A stretch of 64,000 nucleotides of DNA from Pseudomonadota bacterium (GCA_023419315.1 JAEZYE010000054.1:1-64000); one strand, 5' to 3'. Shown: positions 8,396-17,221, counted from the first letter of the stretch. Notes: generated from the letters alone by a model not told the origin. Numbers and translations are program-made.

Positions 8396-9745
8396 ATGAG
8401 CCACGATCTTCCCCACCAGTTGATTATTTTCGGCCCACCGGGAACCAGCAAGAGTTACAAGGCCCGGTATGAGAAGACGCCGATGCTCGGCATTCGCCCG
8501 GACGAGGTCATCCCTGTGACGTTCCACGCCGAGTTTGGTTACGGCGATTTCGTCTCCCGCCTGTTGCCATTGTCCGAGGGCAACAAGGTCCATTACCAAG
8601 TGCATGCCGGCCCCTTCATCCGCGCATTGGCACTTGCCCTTCACCGTTCAGAGCATGGCACGGATGATTCGCCGCCTCGCAACGTTGTCCTGCTCATTGA
8701 CGAAATCAACCGCGGCAACTGTGCGGAAATCTTCGGCGACATCTTCCAGCTGCTGGACCGGGACGATGACGGACAATCCAGCTATTCCGTCTGTGCCTCG
8801 AAACTGACGGTGCAGGCGCTGATCAACGAGATCCGCGAACTTGAAGCTCGTGATGACAGAGACTCCTCCACGCTGATCGGTCGTATCGAAGATGAGCGCA
8901 TGCTGAGGCTTCCGGCGAATCTCTACCTGATCGGGACCATGAACACTGGCGACGAATCGATCTTCTTCATGGACTCTGCATTCAAGCGCCGCTGGAATTT
9001 CCAGTTCAGTCCAGCCGAGTTCAATGCAGTTCCCGCTGCGCAGGCCAATGCAACGATCGAAGGCCACCCATCGGTTACCTGGAAGATGCTGGTGGATGCT
9101 CTCAATGCGATGATCGTCGAGAAATGCACCTCTCCGAATCTCGACGACAAACTGATCGGCCCCTGGTTCATCAAGGCGCGGGCCATCGCTGCAACAACAC
9201 CACCCGCGACGCTGGAACAGACGCACGCTGCATCGATTGCCGAACTGCGCAAGCTTGCCCCAGGTGCTGCGGAGTACATGCAGGGCGCGGACTACAGCCA
9301 GAGGTTCGACGATGCATTCTGCAAGCTCCGGAAATCCTGCAATGCCGAGACCTTGAAGGCAATCGACACACTCTCGGGCTTTGACGAGTCCGCCAAGCGC
9401 AAATTGAAGACTATTGCCTTTGCCATCAGCGGCTCATCCCCCTACTACAAGTCAAAGATAAACTTCCAGAAGACCAAGGACGGGATGCTCATTGAGGATT
9501 TCGTCGAAGCGCTTGCCGTGACGCAGGAAGTCCATCCCATTGCCCACCATATCGCCGCCAGTGATATCGAGGGAAAGCTATTCCTCTACCTGTGGGACAA
9601 CGTCTTCGAAAGGGACAAGTCCCCACTTGCAGAATGGCTGCGTATTCCCCCGGAATCACTGAGGACCTTCGGACAGTTTTCCGCCCGACGCGATGACTTC
9701 ATCCGCAGCTTCACTGTTTCGGAAGATCTGCATGCAGCTGCATGA
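8396..9745 (+). CDS. McrB-like AAA+ NTPase without N-terminal recognition domain
   Basis: Probable motor subunit of a two-component McrBC-type nuclease. The product is 449 residues. Walker A is GPPGTSKS at 13-20 (a relaxed form of GPPGTGKS) and VTFHAEFGYGDFVSRLLP at 41-58 matches the McrB motif FHxxYxYEDFxxGxxP. Walker B is VVLLIDEINR at 97-106, and GTMNTGDES at 180-188 is the McrB sensor/GTP-specificity block, followed by an arginine pair at 198-199. Classical McrB has a DNA-binding domain ahead of the AAA+ core; here Walker A begins at residue 13, so it is absent. The last 14 bases overlap the nuclease gene. GTP versus ATP use cannot be decided from the sequence. No strong Shine-Dalgarno is visible; TAGAAT at 8356-8361 is a candidate -10. 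Confidence 0.9.
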   Translation: MSHDLPHQLIIFGPPGTSKSYKARYEKTPMLGIRPDEVIPVTFHAEFGYGDFVSRLLPLSEGNKVHYQVHAGPFIRALALALHRSEHGTDDSPPRNVVLLIDEINRGNCAEIFGDIFQLLDRDDDGQSSYSVCASKLTVQALINEIRELEARDDRDSSTLIGRIEDERMLRLPANLYLIGTMNTGDESIFFMDSAFKRRWNFQFSPAEFNAVPAAQANATIEGHPSVTWKMLVDALNAMIVEKCTSPNLDDKLIGPWFIKARAIAATTPPATLEQTHAASIAELRKLAPGAAEYMQGADYSQRFDDAFCKLRKSCNAETLKAIDTLSGFDESAKRKLKTIAFAISGSSPYYKSKINFQKTKDGMLIEDFVEALAVTQEVHPIAHHIAASDIEGKLFLYLWDNVFERDKSPLAEWLRIPPESLRTFGQFSARRDDFIRSFTVSEDLHAAA

Positions 9746-11114
9746 CGTCAGCGTCGTCGCGGCTGGGTCCAGCGCTGTGGGCCTGTTCGTGGAAGATGGG
9801 CGCACCGAGCTGCGCGTGCCGCATGGCATGCCGACCTCCACCGCGCCCCGCGACGCATTCCGTCTGCTCTACCTGGCTTTCGCCGCTTTCAGGAATGTCC
9901 AATCAGATCTCGGACATGCACCGCAGCAGGACGGCATTGAGGCAGACACGCATGGACGTGGACTTGCAGCGGCCCCCGCTTCGTTCGTCGACGCCATTGC
10001 CATCGACTCGCTGTTCAACCATTCCAATCCACTTCGACTGCTTTCACTTCGCTCACAGATGGCGCGGCGGCAGGATGGCAATCTGAAGTACGCTGACCGC
10101 CAGCTTCACCATGCATTGTTCAACGACGACGACGCCCCCTTCTTTCCGAAGCTTCCCACCCGGCGAAGCGTATGCGAACGCGGGACCGCCGACATCGTCG
10201 GCCTGTATTTTTTTCTCGCTGACGACTTCTATCGCAACCTGCTGCAGATCGATCCCGGCATCATCTGGGGACGCTTCACCATGGATGCCGTACAGCGCGC
10301 AACGGACTTCCGCCATCGCCATCTGCGCGAGGGTGACTCGCTGCATGAAGGTGATGCCTGGGCACAGGAGCTGCTGCTGCGGCGACTCCAGCAACTCCTG
10401 AGAACGTGCTACCGGCAGGCAACGCTGCGCAGCGCGGAGTTTCTTTCGCTGCATGCAGCACTGGAACGCTACCTTCATCCCGCGCTCGCAGGTAGTGTGC
10501 AGCAGGGCCAGGTCTGGGGCATGCGGGATTTCTGGCCTGTCTGGGAATCCATGTGCCTGCATGATGCCCTGCAACAGGCGAGCGACACGCACGGCACATC
10601 CGTCCTCACCTGTGACAGTACTTATCTCCCATCCCACCCCATCGCCATCGAGCAACGGGACACCTGGGGACAGCGACAGCATTCAATGTTCGCCCATAAC
10701 GGACTCTGTCGCCGTCCCGACCTGTTGCTGCAACGCGGCTCCGCGTACACCGTGGTCGATTTCAAGTACTACCCCATCGCACCCGACTGGCATCAGCGAA
10801 GCCGTCGCGACGAAGACGAGAAGGCGCCCTCCTTGAAGGAGAAAGCGCAGAAGGATCTGGACAACATTGAGTTGTATGGACTTCTGCTGCACCGTCACCT
10901 TGCTGAGGTGGAGCAGGCATCGGCAACGATCACCCTGGAGTTCTGGCTCCCCGGAGGCGAAGCGCAGCGGATTCACATCCGCAGCTCGCCTGCCTGGAAC
11001 CCACCACTAGAGGTAGTGACTCTTCCTCTGCCGGACATGATCAGGCGCTACGGAGAGCGACATGCCTTCAGCATGCGCGGCAACCACGCGCATACAGTTG
11101 CCAAAGCTGCGTGA
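9732..11114 (+). CDS. McrC/LlaJI-like PD-(D/E)XK restriction nuclease subunit
   Basis: Probable nuclease partner of the preceding AAA+ protein, 460 residues. The N-terminal 250 residues are not recognisable beyond a helical stretch at 205-250. The C-terminal part has the PD-(D/E)XK layout: a helix with Glu272 (FWPVWESMCL), then Pro329-Asp330 (CRRPDLLLQ), Asp343-x-Lys345 (YTVVDFKYYP) and a following helix (KDLDNIELYGLLL, 374-386). The order and spacing resemble McrC and the LlaJI-type endonuclease. The start at 9732 overlaps the upstream gene by 14 bases and has GGAAG about seven bases before it; an earlier in-frame ATG at 9693 is possible. No methylase is adjacent, so modification-dependent (type IV) or other control is inferred. 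Confidence 0.85.
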   Translation: MQLHDVSVVAAGSSAVGLFVEDGRTELRVPHGMPTSTAPRDAFRLLYLAFAAFRNVQSDLGHAPQQDGIEADTHGRGLAAAPASFVDAIAIDSLFNHSNPLRLLSLRSQMARRQDGNLKYADRQLHHALFNDDDAPFFPKLPTRRSVCERGTADIVGLYFFLADDFYRNLLQIDPGIIWGRFTMDAVQRATDFRHRHLREGDSLHEGDAWAQELLLRRLQQLLRTCYRQATLRSAEFLSLHAALERYLHPALAGSVQQGQVWGMRDFWPVWESMCLHDALQQASDTHGTSVLTCDSTYLPSHPIAIEQRDTWGQRQHSMFAHNGLCRRPDLLLQRGSAYTVVDFKYYPIAPDWHQRSRRDEDEKAPSLKEKAQKDLDNIELYGLLLHRHLAEVEQASATITLEFWLPGGEAQRIHIRSSPAWNPPLEVVTLPLPDMIRRYGERHAFSMRGNHAHTVAKAA

Positions 11115-11204
11115 AGACAGACTGCTCAGGTGTGGGTCAGGCTTTTCACGCGGGCTGCTCGTGCTCCGCTGGCATGGTGGACGGGCATCCCCTTGGAGCC
11201 GCCC

Positions 11205-12161
11205 ATGCTTTCAGCCCGCGTCGCTTTGCTGTCCCTCACCTTGCTGGCACCTTCTGTCTTTGCGCAGGCTGCGCCTCTTGGCCTTCCCGCCCCGATCGCT
11301 GAAAAAGCCGGGCCGGACACCGCAGCACGCTCCGCCCTGCACGCCCAGGTGCTGCTGGATCGCGCGAATTTCTCGCCGGGCCAGATCGACGGCGAAGTCG
11401 GCAGCAACCAGCGGCGCGCGGTGTCGGGTTTCCAGGCGGCGCACGGCCTGACCGTCACCGGTGAACTGGACGACGCGACCTGGAAGGCCCTGCAGGCTGA
11501 TACGGTCACCCCCCTGGCCAGCTACACGCTGACCAGCGAGGATGTCGCCGGGCCGTTCCAAGCGGTGCCGAAGGGCCCCGCCGCACAGGCCAAACTGAAA
11601 TCGCTGGGCTTCAACAACGTCGAAGAGTCGCTGGGCGAACGCTTCCACGCATCCCCTGAGCTGCTGAAGCTGCTCAATCCGGGCGTGGATCTGAGCAAGG
11701 CCGGCAACCGCATCCAGGTGCCCAACATCGCACCATCGGCACTGCCGAAGGCAGCCAAGGTGGTCGTCGACAAATCCGACTCGACCCTGCAACTGCTGGA
11801 TGCCCAGGGCAAGGTGATCGCGCAGGTGCCTGTCTCATCCGGCAGCCAGCATGATCCGCTGCCGATCGGCGAATGGAAGATCCTGGGCGTTTACCGCGAC
11901 CCGCCATTCCACTACAACCCCAAGCTGTTCTGGGATGCGCGCAAGGGCGAAAAGAAGGCGACGCTGCCGCCGGGTCCGAACAATCCGGTCGGCCGGGTCT
12001 GGATCGACCTGTCCAAGCCACACTACGGCCTGCATGGCACGCCCGAGCCCGGGCATGTCGGCAAGACCGAGTCACATGGCTGCGTGCGCATGACCAACTG
12101 GGATGCACTGCGCGTGGCCGACGCAGTAGACACCTCGGTACCCGTGCTGATGCAGGAGTGA
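11205..12161 (+). CDS. L,D-transpeptidase with peptidoglycan-binding domain
   Basis: Exported cell-wall cross-linking enzyme of 318 residues. A signal peptide covers residues 1-20 (cleavage after SVFA). A PG_binding_1 fold spans about 40-100 (ANFSPGQIDGEVGSNQRRAV). The YkuD catalytic domain at about 184-317 contains His277 (HGTP) and the active-site motif SHGCVRM with His291 and Cys293. Family members form 3-3 cross-links or attach proteins to peptidoglycan in the periplasm. The ATG at 11205 is chosen because it starts the signal peptide. An M23 peptidase gene begins 4 bp after the stop, so the two wall enzymes form a probable operon. Confidence 0.93.
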   Translation: MLSARVALLSLTLLAPSVFAQAAPLGLPAPIAEKAGPDTAARSALHAQVLLDRANFSPGQIDGEVGSNQRRAVSGFQAAHGLTVTGELDDATWKALQADTVTPLASYTLTSEDVAGPFQAVPKGPAAQAKLKSLGFNNVEESLGERFHASPELLKLLNPGVDLSKAGNRIQVPNIAPSALPKAAKVVVDKSDSTLQLLDAQGKVIAQVPVSSGSQHDPLPIGEWKILGVYRDPPFHYNPKLFWDARKGEKKATLPPGPNNPVGRVWIDLSKPHYGLHGTPEPGHVGKTESHGCVRMTNWDALRVADAVDTSVPVLMQE

Positions 12162-12165
12162 GCCG

Positions 12166-12849
12166 ATGCGCCTTTCTCAGCTGATCGTACTGGGCGTGCT
12201 GCTGGGACTGGGGGCCGGCTGGTGGCTGCACCGCGATGCAGGCGAGCCGGTAGCCGCCTCGCTGCCGGAAGCACAACCGGCAGCCGCTGTGGCGCCGGCG
12301 AAGGAATCCGTCGCGCCGCTCGCCACGGCCCCTGTCCCCGCCCCAACCGCACCGTCAGCCGCGCGGGCTGCGGATGCGCCGTCCGGCCTGCTGCTGCCGG
12401 TGCAGGGCGTCGCGGCCTCGCAGCTGCGCGACACCTTCACCGATGCGCGCAGCGAAGGCCGCGTGCACGATGCCATCGACATCCTGGCCGATGCCGGTAC
12501 GCCGGTACTCGCGGTGGCCGATGGCACGGTGGAAAAACTGTTCGACAGCAAACGCGGCGGCTTGACGATCTACCAGTTCGAGCCCAGCGGACGCTGGTGC
12601 TACTACTACGCGCATCTGCAGCGCTATGCCGACGGCCTGGCGGAAAAGCAGGTGATCAAACGCGGGGAGGTGATCGGCTTCGTCGGCAGCACCGGCAACG
12701 CCAGTGCTGAGGCTCCGCACCTGCACTTCGAGGTGCATGTGCTGGGGCCGGAAAAACAGTGGTGGAAGGGAGAGTCGATCAATCCCTATCCGCTGCTGAA
12801 ATCGGCGCCACTGATGCCCGGCGCTGCCAGCGCCGCAACGCCAGAGTAA
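12166..12849 (+). CDS. M23 family metallopeptidase, membrane-anchored
   Basis: Probable peptidoglycan endopeptidase of 227 residues. A hydrophobic N-terminus at 4-21 is a signal anchor or uncleaved signal. An Ala/Pro-rich linker covers 25-72 and the LytM/M23 domain runs from about 76 to 210. The zinc ligands are all present: His101 and Asp105 in VHDAID, and His187 in HLHFEVH; His150 in YYAHL is the usual catalytic helper. It is therefore likely active, unlike the degenerate LytM domain of the NlpD-like protein encoded at 25426-26214. It starts 4 bp after the L,D-transpeptidase, so both probably remodel the wall together. Confidence 0.92.
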   Translation: MRLSQLIVLGVLLGLGAGWWLHRDAGEPVAASLPEAQPAAAVAPAKESVAPLATAPVPAPTAPSAARAADAPSGLLLPVQGVAASQLRDTFTDARSEGRVHDAIDILADAGTPVLAVADGTVEKLFDSKRGGLTIYQFEPSGRWCYYYAHLQRYADGLAEKQVIKRGEVIGFVGSTGNASAEAPHLHFEVHVLGPEKQWWKGESINPYPLLKSAPLMPGAASAATPE

Positions 12850-13152
12850 TGACAGCCAACGGAGCCCCAGGAATCATCAGCAACAGCGCCGCCCTCTTCC
12901 AGAAGAAGAACGGCCACAGCCAGAGGTAATCGAGGTCGGTCAGCTTCAGCAGATCCAGCGGTGGCTGCAGCTCGATGTCTGCCGGTTGCCCCGCCAGCGG
13001 CGGATCGACCTCCAGCACGGTTATCCGCAACCATGAGCGGTCGCGTGGCAATGCGTCGCCGCGGCCGTGAAGTCTCCATGATCGGTGGGCGTATCGATGC
13101 GCAGCAGCACCCCTGGGTCCGCCCCTGTAGCGCACGTTGACACTCTGGTCAT
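12779..13152 (-). pseudogene. Possible frameshifted small membrane protein gene
   Basis: Reading leftward, coding-like sequence appears in two frames. From ATG 13152 one frame reads well through VLLRIDTPTDHGDF and then runs into a stop. The other frame continues from about 13060 as RGDALPRDRSWLRITVLEVDPP and then a hydrophobic segment (DYLWLWPFFFWKRAALLLMIPG) to a stop at 12779. Joined, they would make one membrane protein of about 120 residues. No single frame covers both, so it is either a decayed gene, a sequencing error or a chance pattern. The 3' end overlaps the M23 gene by 71 bp. The product is not recognised. Confidence 0.3.
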
Positions 13153-13190
13153 CGCGTCGCTTTCCCGCTGGCCCCTGCCGCTCAATAACG

Positions 13191-13216
13191 AAAAAGCCCC
13201 GCTTTCGCGGGGCTTT
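13191..13216. terminator. Strong bidirectional intrinsic terminator
   Basis: AAAAAGCCCCGC and GCGGGGCTTTT form a GC-rich stem with a short TTTC-type loop and U/A tracts on both sides. It lies directly downstream of purA, which is transcribed leftward. Confidence 0.9.
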
Positions 13217-13251
13217 TGCGGTCACCTATGCCGGGCAGCGCCGGCGCTACC

Positions 13252-14544
13252 TCAGGCGAACGGATCCTGCAGCACCATGGTGTGGTCGCGGTCCGGGCCG
13301 GTGGAGACGATGCTGATCGGGCAGCCGGCCAGCTCTTCCAGCGAACGCAGGTAGGCGCGTGCGGCCGGCGGCAGGTCGTCCCACTGGGTGATGCCGTGGG
13401 TGTTCTCGCTCCAGCCCGGGAACTCCAGGTACACCGGGGTGCATTCTTCCCAGCCCTGCGCGTCCAGCGGCGCGTACTCGGTGCGCTTGCCGTTGTATTC
13501 GTAGGCGATGCAGACCTTCAGCTTTTCCATGCCATCCAGCACGTCCAGCTTGGTGATGCACAGGCCGCTGATGCCATTGATCTGCACAGCGCGCTTGAGC
13601 GCCACGATATCCATCCAGCCGCAGCGACGCGGGCGACCGGTCGAAGCGCCGTACTCCGCACCGCGATCACGGATGCCCTGACCGATTTCGTCGTCCAGTT
13701 CGGTCGGGAACGGGCCGCCGCCGACACGCGTGGCGTACGCCTTGGCGATGCCGAGCACATAGTCGATGGCATCGGCGCCGACGCCGGTGCCCGCGAGCGC
13801 GCCGCCGACGGTCGTGTTCGACGAAGTGACGTAGGGATACGTGCCGTGGTCGATATCGAGCAACGCGCCCTGCGCGCCTTCGAACAGCACGCGCTTGCCC
13901 TGCTTGCGCAGGTCATGGAGGATGCCGGCGACATCGGACTTCATCGGCTGTACGTAGTCGCCGAACGCCAGTGCTTCGTCATAGGTCTGCTGGAAGTCGA
14001 CGGCGTCGACGCCGAGGTACTTGGTCAGCACGAAGTTGTGGTAATCCAGCGCGGCACGCAGTTTCTCGCCCAGTTGGTCCGGGTAGTGAAGGTCCGCGAT
14101 GCGGATGCCGCGGCGCGCCACCTTGTCTTCATACGCCGGGCCAATACCGCGACCGGTCGTGCCGATCGCCTTGCCACCGGCGGCCTTTTCGCGTGCCTGA
14201 TCCAGCGCGATGTGGTACGGCATGATCAGCGGCGCCGCCGGCGAGATCTTCAGGCGCGAGCGTACGTCGATGCCGCTGGTTTCCAGTTCCTCGATTTCCT
14301 TCTTCAGCGCGGCCGGGCTGATCACCACACCGTTGCCAATGAGGCACAACGCGTCCGGGCGCAGGATGCCGGAGGGAATCAGGTGCAGAACGGTCTTCTT
14401 GCCGTTGATGACCAGCGTGTGGCCGGCGTTGTGGCCGCCCTGGAAACGGACGACGGCACCGATTTCCTCGGTGAGCAGATCGACGATTTTGCCTTTGCCT
14501 TCATCGCCCCATTGGGCTCCGAGCACGACAACTGACTGACCCAT
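13252..14544 (-). CDS. purA: Adenylosuccinate synthetase
   Basis: Converts IMP, aspartate and GTP to adenylosuccinate, the first step from IMP to AMP, in the cytoplasm. The product is a full-length 430 residues. The N-terminal signature QWGDEGKGK (11-19) carries the catalytic Asp14, and GGHNAGHT (36-43) carries the catalytic His42. GTTGRGIGP near residue 130 binds IMP, and STGRPRRCGW near 300 is the conserved substrate loop. It sits at the end of the hfq-hflX-hflKC block as in E. coli, but terminator-like hairpins lie both before and after it, so it is probably its own transcription unit. Confidence 0.97.
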   Translation of the reverse strand: MGQSVVVLGAQWGDEGKGKIVDLLTEEIGAVVRFQGGHNAGHTLVINGKKTVLHLIPSGILRPDALCLIGNGVVISPAALKKEIEELETSGIDVRSRLKISPAAPLIMPYHIALDQAREKAAGGKAIGTTGRGIGPAYEDKVARRGIRIADLHYPDQLGEKLRAALDYHNFVLTKYLGVDAVDFQQTYDEALAFGDYVQPMKSDVAGILHDLRKQGKRVLFEGAQGALLDIDHGTYPYVTSSNTTVGGALAGTGVGADAIDYVLGIAKAYATRVGGGPFPTELDDEIGQGIRDRGAEYGASTGRPRRCGWMDIVALKRAVQINGISGLCITKLDVLDGMEKLKVCIAYEYNGKRTEYAPLDAQGWEECTPVYLEFPGWSENTHGITQWDDLPPAARAYLRSLEELAGCPISIVSTGPDRDHTMVLQDPFA

Positions 14545-14660
14545 GCGGGTAACTCCTGCGGTATGGCGGCCATCGGGGCCGCTGGATGGACGTTCCGGAT
14601 CCGGCGTGAAAATGCGGTCCACGCCATCGGGGAGCGGCCGCCGCGCCTGATCCCGACACG

Positions 14661-14707
14661 GAAAAAGCCGGCGGGTTGACTCTCGCGAGCGCCCGTCCGG
14701 CTTTTTT
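14661..14707. terminator. Intrinsic terminator between DUF2065 gene and purA
   Basis: AAAAAGCCGGCGGG and CCCGTCCGGCTTTTTT pair around a roughly 20-base loop that contains a smaller TCTCGCGAG hairpin. A/T runs flank both arms. It probably ends the leftward hflK-hflC-DUF2065 transcript. Confidence 0.8.
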
Positions 14708-14762
14708 GCATTATCCGGGTTTTGGGTGGAGGGGGCTACCTTCCCGCGCCCAGGCCGCTGGC

Positions 14763-14948
14763 TCAGTGCCGGAGCCACCAGAGCGCCAGCACTCCGGACG
14801 CCAGAATCAGCCCGCCGAACCATCGCAGCTGCCGGTCGCTCTGCTGCAGCAGTTGCAGGGCTGCCCGCTTCCAGGCGCCCGGCGCCACGAACAGGACCAG
14901 GCCTTCGAGTACGGCCACCAGGCACAACGCGGACAGCAATTCGGTCAC
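14763..14948 (-). CDS. DUF2065 small membrane protein (YjeT-like)
   Basis: A 61-residue protein with two membrane helices, about residues 3-20 and 42-58, joined by a basic, Gln-rich loop (KRAALQLLQQSDRQLRW). Its length and its place between hflC and purA match the E. coli yjeT family. I start it at GTG 14948 because this gives the family length; an in-frame ATG at 15011 would add 21 unrelated residues. The function is unknown. Confidence 0.8.
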   Translation of the reverse strand: MTELLSALCLVAVLEGLVLFVAPGAWKRAALQLLQQSDRQLRWFGGLILASGVLALWWLRH

Positions 14949-15048
14949 GACCACTCCGGCTTCGGGCCCACAAACAGGATGGAGCGCGGGGCCGCGGCCG
15001 ACGCGCTCCATCGAAGGTTGCCGAAGCGCCTGCCCCGGCGTTGCCGGT

Positions 15049-15912
15049 TCAGCGATCCGACTTCAGGTACTGGAGGAACGGATCGTCCTTGTCGAGCAGG
15101 ATGACGCTCTGGCCATCGCGGAACGACGCGCGGTAGGCATCCAGGCTGCGCTGGAACGCGAAGAATGCCGGGTCGCGATTGGCCGCTTCCGCATAGATGC
15201 GGGCGGCTTCCGCATCGCCCTCACCGCGCAGGCGCTGGGCGTCGCGCTCGGCTTCGGCCACCAGTACCGTGCGATCGCGATCGGCCTGCGCGCGAATCGT
15301 GCGCGCCTGCTCCTCGCCTTCGGCCCGCAGCTTGCTGGCGACCTGCATGCGTTGCGCGCGCATGCGCTCGTATACCTGCTTGATGACTTCACTGTCGGTC
15401 GGCAGATCAATCTGCTTCAGCCGGATGTCGGTGATGCGCATGCCGAGCGTGGCCGCGCCTTCGTTGATGGCGCTGAGCTGCTTGGCCACGATGTCGTTGC
15501 GATCGCCGGAAACCAGCTGCTGCAACGTGCGGGAGTTGATTTCGTTCTTGAGCGAGTCGGTGATGATGGGCGCGAGGCGTTCGTCCGCGGCCTTTTCATC
15601 GCCACCGGTTGCGCGATAGAACGCACGCACGTCATCGATATAGCCGACGGCGAAAAAGTCGATGCTGACGTCCTTGCGTTCCAGCGTCAGGTAGCGCTCG
15701 GGCGTGGTGTCGAGAATCTTGAAGCGGCGATCAAATACACGGGCGGTTTCGATCAGCGGCCACTTCAGGTGCAGGCCCGGCGGGACGTCGGCACGCGATA
15801 CGCGGCCGAGGTTCAGGACCAGCGCGGTCTGATCTTCGCGAACCACGTAGACCGAGCCCATCAGGCCCAGGATGACAATGGCCAGCGTGACCAGGATGGC
15901 GGGGAATCTCAT
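15049..15912 (-). CDS. hflC: HflC, FtsH protease modulator
   Basis: Inner-membrane SPFH/band-7 protein that assembles with HflK into a periplasmic cage around FtsH and restrains its protease activity. It has 287 residues: one N-terminal TM at about 5-22, the band-7 domain at about 25-190 (VREDQTALVLNLGRV to the helical QVYERMRAQR), then a coiled-coil segment rich in Glu, Ala and Arg at 190-250. The start lies 6 bp after the hflK stop, so the two are translated from one message. Confidence 0.96.
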   Translation of the reverse strand: MRFPAILVTLAIVILGLMGSVYVVREDQTALVLNLGRVSRADVPPGLHLKWPLIETARVFDRRFKILDTTPERYLTLERKDVSIDFFAVGYIDDVRAFYRATGGDEKAADERLAPIITDSLKNEINSRTLQQLVSGDRNDIVAKQLSAINEGAATLGMRITDIRLKQIDLPTDSEVIKQVYERMRAQRMQVASKLRAEGEEQARTIRAQADRDRTVLVAEAERDAQRLRGEGDAEAARIYAEAANRDPAFFAFQRSLDAYRASFRDGQSVILLDKDDPFLQYLKSDR

Positions 15913-15918
15913 CGGGGC

Positions 15919-17040
15919 TTACTCCTCACGTCCGGTGCGGCGCGGATCGCGCTCGGCGTTGCGCAATGGCGCGGTGCTTTCCACGGCAGGCATCACGACC
16001 TCACCGGGGACGACCGTCGTCGTGGGAGCAGTCGTGGTCGCCGGGGTTGCACCGGCCGGTTGCGGCATTGGCACATAGATCAACTGGCGGCCATCGCCTC
16101 CGACCACCTTGCGGTTCTGGGACATCACTTCCTGCACGGTTTCCAGCCACAGGCGCTTGCGCGTCACATCGGGTGCATTGCGGTACTGCTCCTGCAACAG
16201 GCTGAAACGGGCGGCGTCACCCGTGGCGGCGGCGACCTTGGCGGTCTTGTAGCCATCAGCGGTGGTGCGCAGACGCGAAGCTTCACCGCGTGCTTCCGGC
16301 ACCACGCGCGCCGCATACGCCTGCGCCTGGTTGACCAGGCTCTCGCGGATCTGCTGGGCGCTGTTCACTTCGTCGAACGCGGGCTGCACTTCCTGCGGCG
16401 GACGTGCGTCCGGCAGGTTCAGTTCGGTCACGATCAGGCCGGTGCGGTACGCGTTGAGCGCGGCTTGCAAGCGCTCTTTCGAAGCGGCGGCCAGCGGGCC
16501 ACGCACGCCGAGCACGGTGTCCAGATCGGAACGACCGACCTGCTCGCGCACTGCGCTCTGGGCGGCCTGCTTCAGGACCTCTTCGGCGTCGCGCGACCCA
16601 TAGATGTAGAGCCGCGGATCGCTGATGCGGTACTGCACGTTGATGGAGATGGTGACGATGTTCTCGTCGCGCGTCAGGACCGGCACGGTGTTGCTGAAGG
16701 TGGCGATGCGCGTCGCATTGACCTTGCGCACGCTTTCCACCGGCCACGGCCATTTCAGGTTGGGTCCGGGCTGCATCACGCGCGAGAACTGGCCGAAACG
16801 CAGGACGACGCCGCGTTCCTGTTCGCCGATCAACTGGAAGCTGCTGAACAACAACCACAGCGCGAAGATCACGCCGATCCAGCGTAAAGGTCCGTTGCCG
16901 TCGAAGGAATCGCGCAGGCGATTCATCAGATCACCCAGGCCACCGCCCTGGTTGCCACGCGGATCCCAGCCCCGCCGCTTGTCGTTGTTGCCGTTTCCGC
17001 CGCTGCCAGAGCCGCTGCTTCCAGGGGTGTTCCAGGCCAT
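15919..17040 (-). CDS. hflK: HflK, FtsH protease modulator
   Basis: Partner of HflC in the membrane complex that regulates FtsH. The product is 373 residues. A Gly/Asn-rich cytoplasmic N-terminus (residues 1-50) is typical of HflK, followed by a TM at about 52-70, the SPFH domain from IGEQERGVVLRFGQF at 71-85 onward, and a C-terminal Thr/Ala/Pro-rich tail. ATG 17040 is chosen because MAWN is the usual family start; an upstream in-frame ATG would add 13 residues. It is the first gene of the hflK-hflC-DUF2065 unit. Confidence 0.96.
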   Translation of the reverse strand: MAWNTPGSSGSGSGGNGNNDKRRGWDPRGNQGGGLGDLMNRLRDSFDGNGPLRWIGVIFALWLLFSSFQLIGEQERGVVLRFGQFSRVMQPGPNLKWPWPVESVRKVNATRIATFSNTVPVLTRDENIVTISINVQYRISDPRLYIYGSRDAEEVLKQAAQSAVREQVGRSDLDTVLGVRGPLAAASKERLQAALNAYRTGLIVTELNLPDARPPQEVQPAFDEVNSAQQIRESLVNQAQAYAARVVPEARGEASRLRTTADGYKTAKVAAATGDAARFSLLQEQYRNAPDVTRKRLWLETVQEVMSQNRKVVGGDGRQLIYVPMPQPAGATPATTTAPTTTVVPGEVVMPAVESTAPLRNAERDPRRTGREE

Positions 17041-17221
17041 GCCCACTCCGTCGTCAATGATGCGCGGGCCACGACCCACGCGAGCCCGATTCTACAAGAT
17101 TGGGATTCCAGCGGCCCGGACAAGAGCATGGCCCTGTCTGGAGCGCATTTTTTGTGCGATGTCGCGCGAACCGCCGCATCGCAACACTCGAACGGCGAGC
17201 GGCGGTGCGATTCGCGAACGC

